A stretch of 64,000 bases of DNA from Halomonas sp. KG2 (GTDB lineage Bacteria > Pseudomonadota > Gammaproteobacteria > Pseudomonadales > Halomonadaceae), in NCBI GenBank assembly GCA_030440445.1, contig CP098528.1, positions 1,736,001-1,800,000 of the forward strand. The letters are read 5' to 3'. The translations under genes were made by a program, and so were the position numbers. Below are positions 46,451 to 54,788 of this stretch, one piece after another (position 1 is the stretch's first letter; every line of letters begins with the position of its first letter). Under the pieces are notes generated by a model. It did no database searches and was not told the origin of the DNA. It saw only the letters and a list, made by a program, of their open reading frames with translations.

Positions 46451-47551
46451 GTGGCTAAACGAGACCCAAATAAGACTGCCCGAAATAAGCGAGTTGCCGA
46501 AATCAAGGCTCAACGGAGAACTCTTCAGCCCCTGGTGTTCGACGAGATGAAGGCGGCTTGCGGCGGGAAGTACACCGCAGAAGCTTCCCTCAACGCCTTT
46601 ATAGGCAGTAAGACAGATGATTACATCAAACTGCACGATGAGGTGATTCATACCCCTCTCGAGTACAAAAGCAAGTGGCTTTCTGGCTTGAAGCTCTGCC
46701 GTTCGCGGGCATTAAGGACTGGAACGAACAATCGTCATATTGTGATGTACGACCTCATTACCGGAGACCACCCAAACTTTAAGAAATACGTTTCCCTATT
46801 CCTTGAAAGCTCCTTCTTGAAGCACTACGAGGAGCATTACAAGCAGAAACCGAAGCTTGATGAGAGCGAATATTGGTTTGGGAACAACGATGATGAGTTC
46901 GGGGTGCTCGTGACGCCCCGCTATGCCGGAGATCAGTGGGAAAATGACAATTCTGAAATCCGGCATTTTAAAAAGCCTTACTGGACAATTGCTCACGTTA
47001 TGGAGACAGGTCTTTGCTACATGGGCGAAGAGCGTGTTCGATCGTTCACAATCATAGACGACTATCTGCAGTTCTTCCGCGACATGGTTCGCCGGACAAA
47101 ATCAAAGTATCAGTTGGAAATCGCAGACCGGTACATTGACTTCGTCAAAACGAGCGCGGATTCTTTGTCCGTTCCGCTGCTCATCCCCGAGCTTAGATAC
47201 GATCCTTATAAGAAAAAGCATCAGCACAGGCTCGACTATCTCATTGTGAACCCCTGGACTCACGAAAAGTATGGGTTCGAATTTTCTCCTTGGTCGACGC
47301 ACGGCAAGCTGAAAGGAGCTGGCCGCAAGATGGCTGAATATGACAAGGACGCGAAGGAGAATTTCGAAAAGGAGATGAAGAAGCACAAGCGCTATTGGAG
47401 GAAGTATGGCGTCTCCTACATCATCTATACCGACGACGATCTTTCCAAAATGGATGATGTTTGGTCAGAGATGAAAGGGCATTTAGAAGCATCTAAGGAA
47501 CCCGAACAGCTTGAATTTGCTTTGCTTGGAGAAATCGATGGCGCCGGGTGA
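46451..47551 (+). CDS. Hypothetical cassette protein, possibly PD-(D/E)XK nuclease-like
   Basis: Not recognised as a named family. The GTG follows GGAAGG; a TTG one codon earlier is also possible. About 366 residues, rich in Lys, Asp and Tyr. Residues about 258-285 read HRLDYLIVNP, then KYGFEFSPWSTHGK, then a basic helix, then YGVSYIIYTDDDL. The order strand-D, strand-E-x-S, helix, strand resembles the Vsr-like PD-(D/E)XK core, but the usual lysine is serine, so this is tentative. First cassette after the promoter of repeat A, so probably best expressed. Confidence 0.6.
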   Translation: MAKRDPNKTARNKRVAEIKAQRRTLQPLVFDEMKAACGGKYTAEASLNAFIGSKTDDYIKLHDEVIHTPLEYKSKWLSGLKLCRSRALRTGTNNRHIVMYDLITGDHPNFKKYVSLFLESSFLKHYEEHYKQKPKLDESEYWFGNNDDEFGVLVTPRYAGDQWENDNSEIRHFKKPYWTIAHVMETGLCYMGEERVRSFTIIDDYLQFFRDMVRRTKSKYQLEIADRYIDFVKTSADSLSVPLLIPELRYDPYKKKHQHRLDYLIVNPWTHEKYGFEFSPWSTHGKLKGAGRKMAEYDKDAKENFEKEMKKHKRYWRKYGVSYIIYTDDDLSKMDDVWSEMKGHLEASKEPEQLEFALLGEIDGAG

Positions 47552-47555
47552 GTTT

Positions 47556-47657
47556 GCGTCTAACAAATCGCTGCAGGTGGCATTTGACCCGCCCCCCATT
47601 TTTGCTATCGCAAAAACGGGCGTCTCCTCAAATGCACCTGAGCTCGGGCGTTATGCC
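47556..47657 (+). other. attC site of cassette 1
   Basis: The R'' box GCGTCTAAC and R' box GTTATGCC flank an imperfectly self-complementary stretch with GCAGGTG near the left matching CACCTGAGC near the right and a GTTTTTGC-type inner hairpin (TTTTTGC/GCAAAAA). The R'' is exactly complementary to the start of its own cassette. Confidence 0.9.
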
Positions 47658-47680
47658 TGAATAAGATAAGGAGCATTTAC

Positions 47681-48229
47681 ATGGATCAAGAACTAGAGGC
47701 CATGCAAGCAGTATATACTGCACTGAGCGACCTCTCTGATGAAGAGCGAACAAGAGTCCTGGCATGGGTGACAGCAAAATTTGGATTGTCACCCTCATCG
47801 GCACCAGTCAGTGCGGACACTAGAGTCGTAGCCACTCCTCAACAGCAACAAAGTCCAGATAGTGCTCCTAGTGAAGAGCCGGTTGTCGAAAGGGATGAAC
47901 CTGAAGATGTTGCTGATCTTTATACAGCCTGCTCTCCATCTACTAATGCAGATAAAGTCCTAGTTGTTGGTTACTGGCACCAAGTAATTTGTGGTGATGA
48001 GTCGCTCACCAGCGCCAAGGTCAATCAGGAACTTAAGCACCTTGGCCATGGCATCAAGCGAATGAATGATGCGTTTTCATCTCTGATAAGTTCAAAGCCT
48101 CAGCTAGCAATACAAACTCGAAGATCTGGAAGCTCACAGCAAGCTCGGAAAACTTATAAATTGACGCGTGAAGGAATCAACCGCGTGAACAGTATGATTG
48201 CAGGCACTCTGAATAATGATTCCAATTGA
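47681..48229 (+). CDS. Hypothetical cassette protein with predicted winged-helix C-terminus
   Basis: 182 residues. The N-terminal 35 residues form a predicted helix pair (LSDEERTRVLAWVTAKFGL), followed by a Pro/Ser/Glu-rich linker at about 37-77. The C-terminal region, with KVLVVGYWHQVICGDESLTSAKVNQELKHLG-type sequence then basic QARKTYKLTREGINRV, looks like a winged helix. ATAAGGAG precedes the ATG. It overlaps the HEPN-motif gene by 14 bases in the same cassette, so the two probably act together, perhaps as DNA-binding or inhibitor partner. Function unknown. Confidence 0.75.
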   Translation: MDQELEAMQAVYTALSDLSDEERTRVLAWVTAKFGLSPSSAPVSADTRVVATPQQQQSPDSAPSEEPVVERDEPEDVADLYTACSPSTNADKVLVVGYWHQVICGDESLTSAKVNQELKHLGHGIKRMNDAFSSLISSKPQLAIQTRRSGSSQQARKTYKLTREGINRVNSMIAGTLNNDSN

Positions 48230-48944
48230 ACAACTGCCAAATCTTCTTGTATCAAACGACTTCACAAGGCTTCAAAAGTGTCTCATCGCAATGGCTACGG
48301 ACGTAGAACGCCACTGGAGACCCACTGACGTGCGTACAACAATTACAGATCACGGGCTTCCTGCGGCAAAAAAGTGGAACATTTCCTCCATACTTTCCTC
48401 TGCGGGCAGCTATACTGCTAGGTTTCCTGATGGCTATAGTATTTCACTAGATGGTAGGAAGCATATCGCTGAGACGGTAGGGCCAGTCGCCACCGGGATA
48501 GCCAGTCCAGTATCTTCGCAACTTCGTCAACATTTTGGTGGAATTACAGACCCCTTAACCCGCTCTTTCGTGGAAGAATCCATTTCCGCTTTTGAATCTA
48601 GCCTATTTCGGTCTGCGGTTGTATTGAGTTGGGTTGGTGCTGTCTCAGTGCTGTATGAGCACGTTACATCTAATCATTTGTCTGCATTTAACGCGGAGCT
48701 ATTGAAGAGAAATTCAAAAGCGCGCTCTATTAAAACGACTGACGATCTCTCGCTAATTAAAGAATATGATTTTCTTCAAATATGCTCTGCGATTTCCGTT
48801 ATTGGCAAAAACGTAAAAGGAGAGCTAGAAAAGTGTCTTAAACTCAGAAATGGGTGCGGCCACCCTAATTCACTAGCCATTGGTTACCATTTAGCCGCTG
48901 CCCACATAGAAGTATTAATGCTCAATGTATACTCAAAGTATTAA
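48216..48944 (+). CDS. Hypothetical cassette protein with HEPN-like RxxxxH motif
   Basis: 242 residues. The C-terminal helical region ends with CLKLRNGCGHPNSLAIGYHLAAAHIEVL, whose R-N-x-x-x-H spacing is the hallmark of HEPN nucleases. An upstream helix, ESISAFESSLFRSAVVLSW, is also HEPN-like. The N-terminal 100 residues may be a winged helix (KKWNISSILSSAG). HEPN proteins are often RNA-cleaving toxins or defence effectors; that role is inference here. It starts inside the partner gene, giving a two-gene cassette. Confidence 0.7.
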   Translation: MIPIEQLPNLLVSNDFTRLQKCLIAMATDVERHWRPTDVRTTITDHGLPAAKKWNISSILSSAGSYTARFPDGYSISLDGRKHIAETVGPVATGIASPVSSQLRQHFGGITDPLTRSFVEESISAFESSLFRSAVVLSWVGAVSVLYEHVTSNHLSAFNAELLKRNSKARSIKTTDDLSLIKEYDFLQICSAISVIGKNVKGELEKCLKLRNGCGHPNSLAIGYHLAAAHIEVLMLNVYSKY

Positions 48945-48969
48945 TTTTTTGTTTTCGCCTTGCACTTTT

Positions 48970-49036
48970 GGCCTAACAAGGCGCGCGTGTGGGACGCTTG
49001 CTTCGCTGCGCGCCCCACAGCTTTAGCGTTAGGAGC
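48970..49036 (+). other. attC site of cassette 2
   Basis: R'' GGCCTAAC, then AAGGCGCGCGTGTGGG pairing with CCCCACAGCTTTAGC-type sequence, GCTTCG-CTGCGC loop region, and R' GTTAGGAGC. A short, compact attC of about 67 bases. R'' matches its cassette start in seven of eight bases. Confidence 0.87.
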
Positions 49037-49042
49037 AAGGAA

Positions 49043-49202
49043 AGACGGCTTCTTGTTGAATCAGCCCGGCATTGCCAAAGGAGGCCTCGCACCCTGGTGC
49101 TTTGCGATCCACAAGTGTGACCTTATGGCCTCTCTGCTGCAGGTGCTAGGCAACGGATACTCCGACCATGCCAGCACCCAGAACCAGAATCTCACGTGCC
49201 AT
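49043..49202 (-). pseudogene. Truncated D-amino-acid dehydrogenase (DadA-like) gene
   Basis: Minus-strand reading gives MAREILVLGAGMVGVSVA, a TAG stop at 49148-49146 where tryptophan is usual, then HLQQRGHKVTLVDRKAPG and ASFGNAGLIQQEAV. This is the FAD-binding N-terminus of a DadA-type oxidase. Homology ends within ten bases of the attC crossover of cassette 2, so the remaining roughly 350 codons are gone. It follows the permease gene in the same direction and was probably the last gene of a ridA-permease-dadA operon. Confidence 0.83.
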
Positions 49203-49217
49203 AAATCCATTAATTTC

Positions 49218-50297
49218 TTATTGGGCTCGTGCAGTTTGTGCTTTGTGACTGTGCTTCATGCGTTGGCGCACCCAGGCAACGGTTATTGCGGTAATCAGGA
49301 TGAACCCGATGTAGCCGAACACGGGATACACCATGCCGACCAAGCTGACAAATCCAAACATGCTACAGGCATAGGCAATGATGCCCGCTATTAAGGATCC
49401 AACGCGGAAAGACGTGGTATCGGCCGGCAAAAATCGGGATGAAAAAGAGTAGAGGCAGCCCACTGCGGTATTGAAAATCATCAGCAGAATGACGACCGAC
49501 ACCAGCGAGGAAAGCGCAGGGGAAACCTCTAGTGCCAAAGCCAGCATCGGCATAGGCGTATCGACTAGGCTGTCTAGGCGCGACAGCATGGCCAGGCTGA
49601 TCGTCATCATCAGCGCGCCCAGGGTAATGCCGCCAAGAATACCGCCCCAGGTTGCTTTGCGGCGGTCTTTTGCAGCACCACTGGAGATGGCAAGAATCGC
49701 GACGCAGCCGAAGATGTTATACGAAACGTACAGCATGGCGCCAAGTGCCCAATGGCTGGTGGCTGCGTTTTGGTCGAGTGCCAACTGGTTCAGTGTCGTC
49801 AGGTCGGTTTCTCGGGTTGCCAGTGCGTAGATCGCGATGCCCAGTGCCACCAGAATCAGCAGAGGAGTGATGCTGCTGATCAGCGTGAGCACTTTTTTCA
49901 GTTTGAGAAAGGTGGCTGCAATTACCAGCAGAGTCACCAGCGCGCTGCCCAAGGCTGCAGGCAGGCCCAGCTTTTGTTCCAGCAGTGCGCCGGCACCGGC
50001 CAGCATCACTACGGCTATGGCAAACATGAAAAATGTCATCAGCAAATCGATGGGTTTGCTAAGCCAGGGGCCACAGATAGCCCGCACAACTTCCTTGTGA
50101 GAAGTCGCTTGAAGCTCGCTACCCAGATTCGCCAGCGTCATGCCCAGGAAGATAAAAGCGGCAGTACTCAGCGCGACACCTGCCAGCCCCCAAACGCCGA
50201 AGCTAACGAAGAATTGAAGCAGCTCCTGGCCTGAAGCAAAGCCTGCTCCAACCAGAAATCCGACAAAAGCGCCCGCGATTTTCAATACATCTTTCAT
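49218..50297 (-). CDS. YkvI-type membrane transporter
   Basis: Integral membrane protein of the APC superfamily, similar to YkvI proteins. VGFLVGAGFASGQELLQFF at the N-terminus is the family signature; about ten hydrophobic segments follow. 359 residues. It lies between ridA and the broken dadA gene on the same strand. The operon suggests uptake or export of an amino acid whose oxidation gives imine or enamine products, which is inference. Confidence 0.82.
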   Translation of the reverse strand: MKDVLKIAGAFVGFLVGAGFASGQELLQFFVSFGVWGLAGVALSTAAFIFLGMTLANLGSELQATSHKEVVRAICGPWLSKPIDLLMTFFMFAIAVVMLAGAGALLEQKLGLPAALGSALVTLLVIAATFLKLKKVLTLISSITPLLILVALGIAIYALATRETDLTTLNQLALDQNAATSHWALGAMLYVSYNIFGCVAILAISSGAAKDRRKATWGGILGGITLGALMMTISLAMLSRLDSLVDTPMPMLALALEVSPALSSLVSVVILLMIFNTAVGCLYSFSSRFLPADTTSFRVGSLIAGIIAYACSMFGFVSLVGMVYPVFGYIGFILITAITVAWVRQRMKHSHKAQTARAQ

Positions 50298-50347
50298 GGT
50301 GCCAAATCCTCAGTTTCTTATTTTTCTGTGCCAGTTAGCTGGCTGAA

Positions 50348-50725
50348 TCAGGCTTCACCGACCCAGGCTTGCACTTCCACTTCGACATCAACGCCCAGTG
50401 CTAGGCCTGCTGTCACGGTGGAGCGAACCGGCAGACCTGCTTCGAAATAGCGTTTGTAGACTTCGTTGAAGCCCGCAAAGTGCTTCATGTCCGACAGCCA
50501 GACGGTCGCTTTAACGACCTGCGCAAAGCTTGCTCCACAGTGCTCAAGGGACTCGCCGATACGGGTCATGACCGCTTCGGTTTGCTCTTCGATACTGCCT
50601 TTGACGACTTCGCCTTCAGCAGTCATGGGAATCTGGCCTGAAAGCATCAGGAAACCTCCCACGCGAACGGCACGGGAGAATGGGAAGGGCAAGTCGCTGG
50701 GGATACGTTCGATTGAATTGGACAT
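50348..50725 (-). CDS. RidA family (enamine/imine deaminase) protein
   Basis: RidA/YjgF fold, hydrolysing reactive enamines or imines to keto acids. SGQIPMTAEGEVV, ATVWLSDMKHFAGFNEVY and the substrate-binding arginine in LPVRSTV are present. 125 residues. First gene of the operon with the YkvI-type permease and truncated dadA, and divergent from an XRE-cupin regulator. Confidence 0.9.
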   Translation of the reverse strand: MSNSIERIPSDLPFPFSRAVRVGGFLMLSGQIPMTAEGEVVKGSIEEQTEAVMTRIGESLEHCGASFAQVVKATVWLSDMKHFAGFNEVYKRYFEAGLPVRSTVTAGLALGVDVEVEVQAWVGEA

Positions 50726-50910
50726 GGGGTTATATCTCGTTGATGGCTATTGAGTGACCGAGCCGCACGCGCAGCACGATAGAATCACGATTTCTCTTAA
50801 ATGATAATTCTCATAAAAGGGAATATCAAATGTGAGAACCTTAAAGTCAAGCTGTTTTCGGGATACACTAGGACTTCGTATTCATAGCCAGGTCGAGCCG
50901 CGAAGCTTTC

Positions 50911-51537
50911 ATGCCAACAGACTCACAATCCCAGCCGTCCGATACATTGATCGACCGAGTACTGGTCGGCTCTCGCCTAAGGGCTCACCGTAAACAGCAG
51001 AAATTCACCCTGAAACAGGTGTCTGAGAAAAGTGGTGTTGCGCTTTCAACGCTGTCGAAAATGGAGTTGGGGCAGGCAACTGTCAGCTATGACAAGCTTG
51101 CTGCTGCCGCACGTGTTCTGAATGTCAGCCTGCCCCAGCTGTTCAACCCTGAATCGGGTGCAGACAGGTCAGATCAGCCAACGGTGGTCACCAGCAAAAT
51201 TTCTGAGGCGACTGGGTATGCTACTGGCAGCTATGAATATCATCCTATTGCGGGTGAGTTTCCCGGTCGGAGTATGATGCCGGTTTATGCTCGGATTCAG
51301 GCGCGTGATCTGGGTGAGTTTGAAGACTTCATCCGCCACCCCGGAGAGGAGTTTGCCATGGTGCTATCGGGGCGCGTCTGCATTCACTTTGAAAATGGTG
51401 AAAGCATCAGCCTGGGTGAACGAGAAACGGCTTACTTCAACAGCTCCATCGGGCATATTTATCTGGCCGAGGGTGATGAAGATGCAGAAGTAATAGCTGT
51501 GATGTCGGAACCCAAAGAGGGCGATCTCCAAGGCTGA
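50911..51537 (+). CDS. XRE-family regulator with C-terminal cupin domain
   Basis: The N-terminal helix-turn-helix (about 18-75) reads LRAHRKQQKFTLKQVSEKSG and ALSTLSKMELGQATVSYDKL. The cupin domain (about 110-200) includes HPGEEFAMVLSGRVCIHFENG and LGERETAYFNSSIGHIYL. 208 residues. Divergent from the ridA operon with a 185-base shared gap, so it is the likely regulator of that operon. Confidence 0.9.
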   Translation: MPTDSQSQPSDTLIDRVLVGSRLRAHRKQQKFTLKQVSEKSGVALSTLSKMELGQATVSYDKLAAAARVLNVSLPQLFNPESGADRSDQPTVVTSKISEATGYATGSYEYHPIAGEFPGRSMMPVYARIQARDLGEFEDFIRHPGEEFAMVLSGRVCIHFENGESISLGERETAYFNSSIGHIYLAEGDEDAEVIAVMSEPKEGDLQG

Positions 51538-51620
51538 ACCAGCTATCCGGCTTCGCCAATTTCGTGAAAACACAGAATGTAAAGGTGGGGGGCCTGACAG
51601 GCTCTTCCTCTTGTTTGTCG

Positions 51621-51778
51621 AAGATCATCCTGCTTGCCTACTCCAAAGGCATCACCTCCAGCCGCGGGATACAGTGGTGCTGCTGACCATTCCCCACCTC
51701 ACCACACTGGCCAGCTTCGTCAGTCGGCATGTCGATGAAATTGAAGCACTATCTGAACAAGTGCTGCTGGTGTGCTAA
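51621..51778 (+). pseudogene. IS1182-type transposase remnant
   Basis: KIILLAYSKGITSSRGIQ is followed by a stop, and after a frame change TIPHLTTLASFVSRHVDEI and LSEQVLLVC. These correspond to consecutive N-terminal blocks of IS1182-family transposases, with the RACRDN-type segment between them deleted. No ends or target duplication are visible. The rest of 51538-51967 shows nothing recognisable. Confidence 0.72.
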
Positions 51779-51967
51779 TGCAGAGCGGAATAAGTTACTT
51801 TATTAGGGCAAATACAGTTTTCAACTCACTTGAGCTGAGCGCTCAAGTGGCTGAATGTCGATATTAAGATGATTCAGCTGGATGACTGGCTGAGTAAATG
51901 AATAAGGAAAACAGGTGGCGGAAACGGCTCGAAATCGGGCTTTTCTTCAGCCTTGTGATAGGTACTC

Positions 51968-52894
51968 ATGACACTACACATTGAAACTCCTCTGATCGAA
52001 TTCCGCACAATGAGCGTTACCACCGGACGTTCGGTCTGGATTAAGCTTGATGCGCTGCAGCCGCCCGGTTCATTCAAGATACGGGGCATTGGCCATGCGT
52101 GCGAAACCTATCTGGCTCGAGGTGCTCGAAGGTTCATTTCGTCATCTGGAGGAAATGCTGGCTTGGCTGTCGCCTACGCCGGTCGTCGGCTAGGTGTTCC
52201 GGTTACGGTTGTAGTGCCGGAAACCACCACTGAAAGGGCAAAAGAACTGCTGCGATTGGAGAAAGCGGAGGTCATCGTGCATGGCGCCTCCTGGCAAGAA
52301 GCCAACGCCTTTGCCCAATCGTTGATCGGCGCATCGGATGCATTTCTCCACCCCTTTGATGATCCGCTGCTTTGGCAGGGCCACGCTACACTGGTTGATG
52401 AAGTTTTTCGTTCCGGTCTTAAGCCCGATGCTGTCGTACTTTCCGTTGGCGGAGGTGGTCTGCTTTCAGGTGTGGTAGAAGGGCTTCATCGTAACGGATG
52501 GAGTGATATCCCCGTTTTCGCCGTAGAAACTACGGGGGCCGCCTCATTTCATGCAGCCGTAAACGCCGGTCATACGGTCGAGTTGGAAAAGGTAACAAGC
52601 ATCGCCACCTCACTTGGTGCCAAGCGTGTTTGCGAGAATGCTTTCCAATGGTCAAAAACTCACCCTATCCACAGCGTCGTGGTATCAGACCAAAGCGCAC
52701 TGACTGCCTGCGAACGTTTCCTTGACGATCATCGCATCGTGGTAGAGCCTGCCTGTGGTGCGAGCCTGGCAATGGCATATGAGAGTGCCTCAGAACTCGA
52801 TGGTTTCAGCAATATATTGGTCGTAGTATGTGGCGGCGCTACGTCCACGATTGATCAAATCAGGGATTGGAATAGCGACAAACACGCCCTATAA
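51968..52894 (+). CDS. PLP-dependent serine/threonine dehydratase family protein
   Basis: Fold type II PLP enzyme. The PLP lysine lies in LQPPGSFKIRG (about residue 39), SSSGGNAGLAVAYAGRRLG binds the substrate carboxylate and SVGGGGLLSGV binds the PLP phosphate. 308 residues, close to the single-domain serine dehydratases without ACT domains. It would deaminate L-serine or L-threonine to a keto acid. It stands alone between an IS remnant and repeat B copy 1, yet shares an amino-acid/imine theme with the ridA neighbours. Confidence 0.88.
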   Translation: MTLHIETPLIEFRTMSVTTGRSVWIKLDALQPPGSFKIRGIGHACETYLARGARRFISSSGGNAGLAVAYAGRRLGVPVTVVVPETTTERAKELLRLEKAEVIVHGASWQEANAFAQSLIGASDAFLHPFDDPLLWQGHATLVDEVFRSGLKPDAVVLSVGGGGLLSGVVEGLHRNGWSDIPVFAVETTGAASFHAAVNAGHTVELEKVTSIATSLGAKRVCENAFQWSKTHPIHSVVVSDQSALTACERFLDDHRIVVEPACGASLAMAYESASELDGFSNILVVVCGGATSTIDQIRDWNSDKHAL

Positions 52895-52916
52895 CAAGGC
52901 CAAGCAACTAAGATCA

Positions 52917-53149
52917 AACTGCCCGCTGCTAACGCTGGGCGTTCAATGTTGCCTGATGAGGCGACGGGAATGACTGCTTCTCTCCAGCTGTCATTCCCGC
53001 ATGCCGTTAGCGGGAATCCATTTCGATTTAGGTACCCTAGCTTCGGCTGAAAAGGTCAAATTGGATTCCCGATAACCCCACTCGGGAATGACGGGCTGTG
53101 GTAGTTCTGGAATGACGGGATTGAGTAGCTTGGTTCATGCTCCTCTGCA
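52917..53149. repeat. Repeat B, copy 1
   Basis: Hairpin-rich element repeated four times. It starts with an ACTGCCCGCTGCTAAC-type sequence and contains two inverted repeats: ATTCCCG-CATGCCGTTAG-CGGGAAT and ATTCCCG-ATAACCCCACT-CGGGAAT. It ends with a TTCATGCTCCTCTGCATT-type sequence that leads straight into a ytoQ fragment. Resembles a REP or MITE-like intergenic repeat. No coding capacity. Confidence 0.82.
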
Positions 53150-53253
53150 TTCGCCAAGCCCTACATCACCCGCTGAAATAAGTTGATGCCCAAGCCTGGT
53201 GCACCACGACAGATCAAGTCGTTGAAACCCTACGTTACGTCCTCAAAGCCTAA
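53150..53253 (+). pseudogene. 3' fragment of ytoQ, copy 1
   Basis: CGCCAAGCCCTACATCACC, then CCGCTGAAATAAG, then a long match to the intact ytoQ end through CGTCCTCAAAGCCTAA, including the stop codon. A stretch of about 21 bases and a further 6 bases are deleted relative to the intact gene. It links repeat B to repeat A and shows that repeat A was copied from the ytoQ locus. Confidence 0.85.
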
Positions 53254-53667
53254 GCTCATGCGTCTCCCGCAACATCGTCACTGTATTAGCAGTGTTGTAG
53301 GAGGGCGCTTCAGCGCGCGATGATCACGCCACATAAGCAATCTAGCCACCCCGTAGCGCGGTGTAACGCTTGGCGAGGAACGAGCCAAAAGGTACCCACG
53401 GTGGCGGCCCGGCGCGAAGGCAGCGTCAGCTGCCCAAAGCCTGCTCCAGCTCAGTTTCTCATCAAAGCCACGTGACCTAAGCCAAATTTATCAATAAAGT
53501 ATGATTAAATCGTGAAAACGAGCTGGCACGGGAATTTTGGATATGCCAGCCATGCTGGGTAAATAAGATTATAAAACAGTGGTTTATGATTTTTTGGGTG
53601 GCTAGATAACACCAATAAACGTGCTGGCATGTTCAAGGGTGTTATGCAGAAGGCTATATAATCACTG
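53254..53667 (+). repeat. Repeat A, copy 2: attI-like landing element
   Basis: Same order of blocks as copy 1 but with a single GCGC-hairpin unit. It retains CAATAAACGTGCTGGCATG, TTCAAGGGTGTTATGCAG and TATAAT at 53657-53662. It ends at ACT-G immediately before the cassette start TTATATGCC. Confidence 0.82.
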
Positions 53668-53688
53668 TTATATGCCAAAGGAGATTCA

Positions 53689-54186
53689 GTGGTTCAGCTA
53701 ACTGATATTGAAAGGGTAGCTCCCGGTGTTGAAAATCTCTCAACTGCAGAGCATGAAGCGCTTCAAAGGTTTACGTTGCTCTGGACTTTGTTCGAGGCCC
53801 AGATGTTGGGGAGCAATGCATCTGTCAGGAAGATTTCAGAGAAAGTCGAAGGCATTGAGCCGGAAATCATTAACGACGGTTGGTTCACGGAGCATTTAGA
53901 CTACTTTTCCAATCGGTATATTGATGGGGGGAATACGAATCATCGCTTCGAAAATCTCCACCTGCGTAACAATGACAACCCTGATTTGGTTCGTACTGTG
54001 CTAACCGGGGAGAATGTAGATCCAGCTTCCCAGCTTATTGGCTGCCTGATCATAGTTTATCGTTTCAGGAATAATTTCTTCCATGGCATCAAGTGGGCAT
54101 ACGGTCTGCAAGACCAGCTTGAAAACTTCACGCACTCAGCCTCCTTGCTGAGGAAATTCTTAGAGAAGGTGCCAAATGGCATATAA
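53689..54186 (+). CDS. Cassette protein with HEPN-like RNNxxHG motif
   Basis: 165 residues, mostly helical, not a named family. YRFRNNFFHGIKWAY near residues 132-146 carries the R-x4-H signature of HEPN proteins, here in the RNNxxHG form seen in Apea-type members. GTG start with AAAGGAGA five bases upstream. It begins only 21 bases after the cassette junction, so expression depends on the promoter in repeat A. Its stop codon lies inside the attC R'' box. RNase or RNA-binding function is inference. Confidence 0.72.
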   Translation: MVQLTDIERVAPGVENLSTAEHEALQRFTLLWTLFEAQMLGSNASVRKISEKVEGIEPEIINDGWFTEHLDYFSNRYIDGGNTNHRFENLHLRNNDNPDLVRTVLTGENVDPASQLIGCLIIVYRFRNNFFHGIKWAYGLQDQLENFTHSASLLRKFLEKVPNGI

Positions 54187-54260
54187 CAATCACATTAAAT
54201 TCGCTCCCTGCGGTCGCCGGACGCTCGTTCCTCGCGCCGTTTATGTGAAGCGTTATGGCG
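54178..54260 (+). other. attC site of the HEPN cassette
   Basis: R'' GGCATATAAC and R' GTTATGGC. TCACATTAAA near the left pairs with TTTATGTGA near the right, and CGCTCC/CGTTCC-type sequence lies in the middle. About 82 bases. R'' is exactly complementary over ten bases to the cassette start. Confidence 0.9.
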
Positions 54261-54304
54261 CTCAGTAGATCTGCGGAAAATAATCAGAAAGGAATTCGGA
54301 AAAG

Positions 54305-54655
54305 ATGATACGTAATTTTTACACTTGTGATAAAGAAGTCGACGAAAATAGCCATGATGGAGAAGGTTCAATAGATATCTATCGTGCATTCAGACGTAAA
54401 GATTTCGATGGTGCTTGGGACTTTGCCATCCGTGTCGTTATGCCACCGGGAAGTTCTATGGGTGAGCATACTCACGGAGACGATGAAGAAATGTATATCA
54501 TTTTGAAAGGTGAAGGCACTATGACCATTGAAGGTGAGGACAGAAAGGTGGCTTCGGGAGATATGATAGTTAATAAACGCTTTGGCACCCATGGTTTGGT
54601 TAATACATCGGACAATGAAATTGAGTTACTAATAATCCAAGCAAGTCTAAAGTAA
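54305..54655 (+). CDS. Cupin domain protein (cassette)
   Basis: Single cupin of 116 residues. Motif 1 appears as GEHTHGDDEEMYIILKGEG (His, His, Glu metal ligands) and motif 2 as GDMIVNKRFGTHGLVN. GGAAAAG precedes the ATG. Small cupins bind metals and have many roles; none can be assigned. The attC of its cassette starts two bases after the stop codon. Confidence 0.82.
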   Translation: MIRNFYTCDKEVDENSHDGEGSIDIYRAFRRKDFDGAWDFAIRVVMPPGSSMGEHTHGDDEEMYIILKGEGTMTIEGEDRKVASGDMIVNKRFGTHGLVNTSDNEIELLIIQASLK

Positions 54656-54657
54656 AT

Positions 54658-54788
54658 CGCCATAACAAAGCGTTTAAGGCAGATTCGCACCGCGTGGCAT
54701 TTTCGGTTTGATTCAGCTTAAGTGTTTACAGCACAGTAGTTTAGGTTGGGTGGTTAGCGTTGCTCACTACTTAACGCGGCGTTATATG
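54658..54788 (+). other. attC site of the cupin cassette
   Basis: R'' CGCCATAAC followed by AAAGCGTTTAAGGCAG; R' GTTATATG preceded by TACTTAACGCGGC. About 130 bases, the long (VCR-like) size class. R'' is an exact nine-base complement of the cassette start. Confidence 0.88.

Larger units (their letters stand above)
46429..49028 (+). mobile_element. Integron cassette cluster 1 (two cassettes)
   Basis: Two cassettes in tandem: 46429-47650 and 47651-49028, each a gene or gene pair followed by an attC site. The first cassette begins G|TTAGACGC and its attC begins GCGTCTAAC, an exact nine-base reverse complement. The second matches in seven of eight positions. The cluster ends against a truncated D-amino-acid dehydrogenase gene. 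No integrase is present. Confidence 0.88.
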
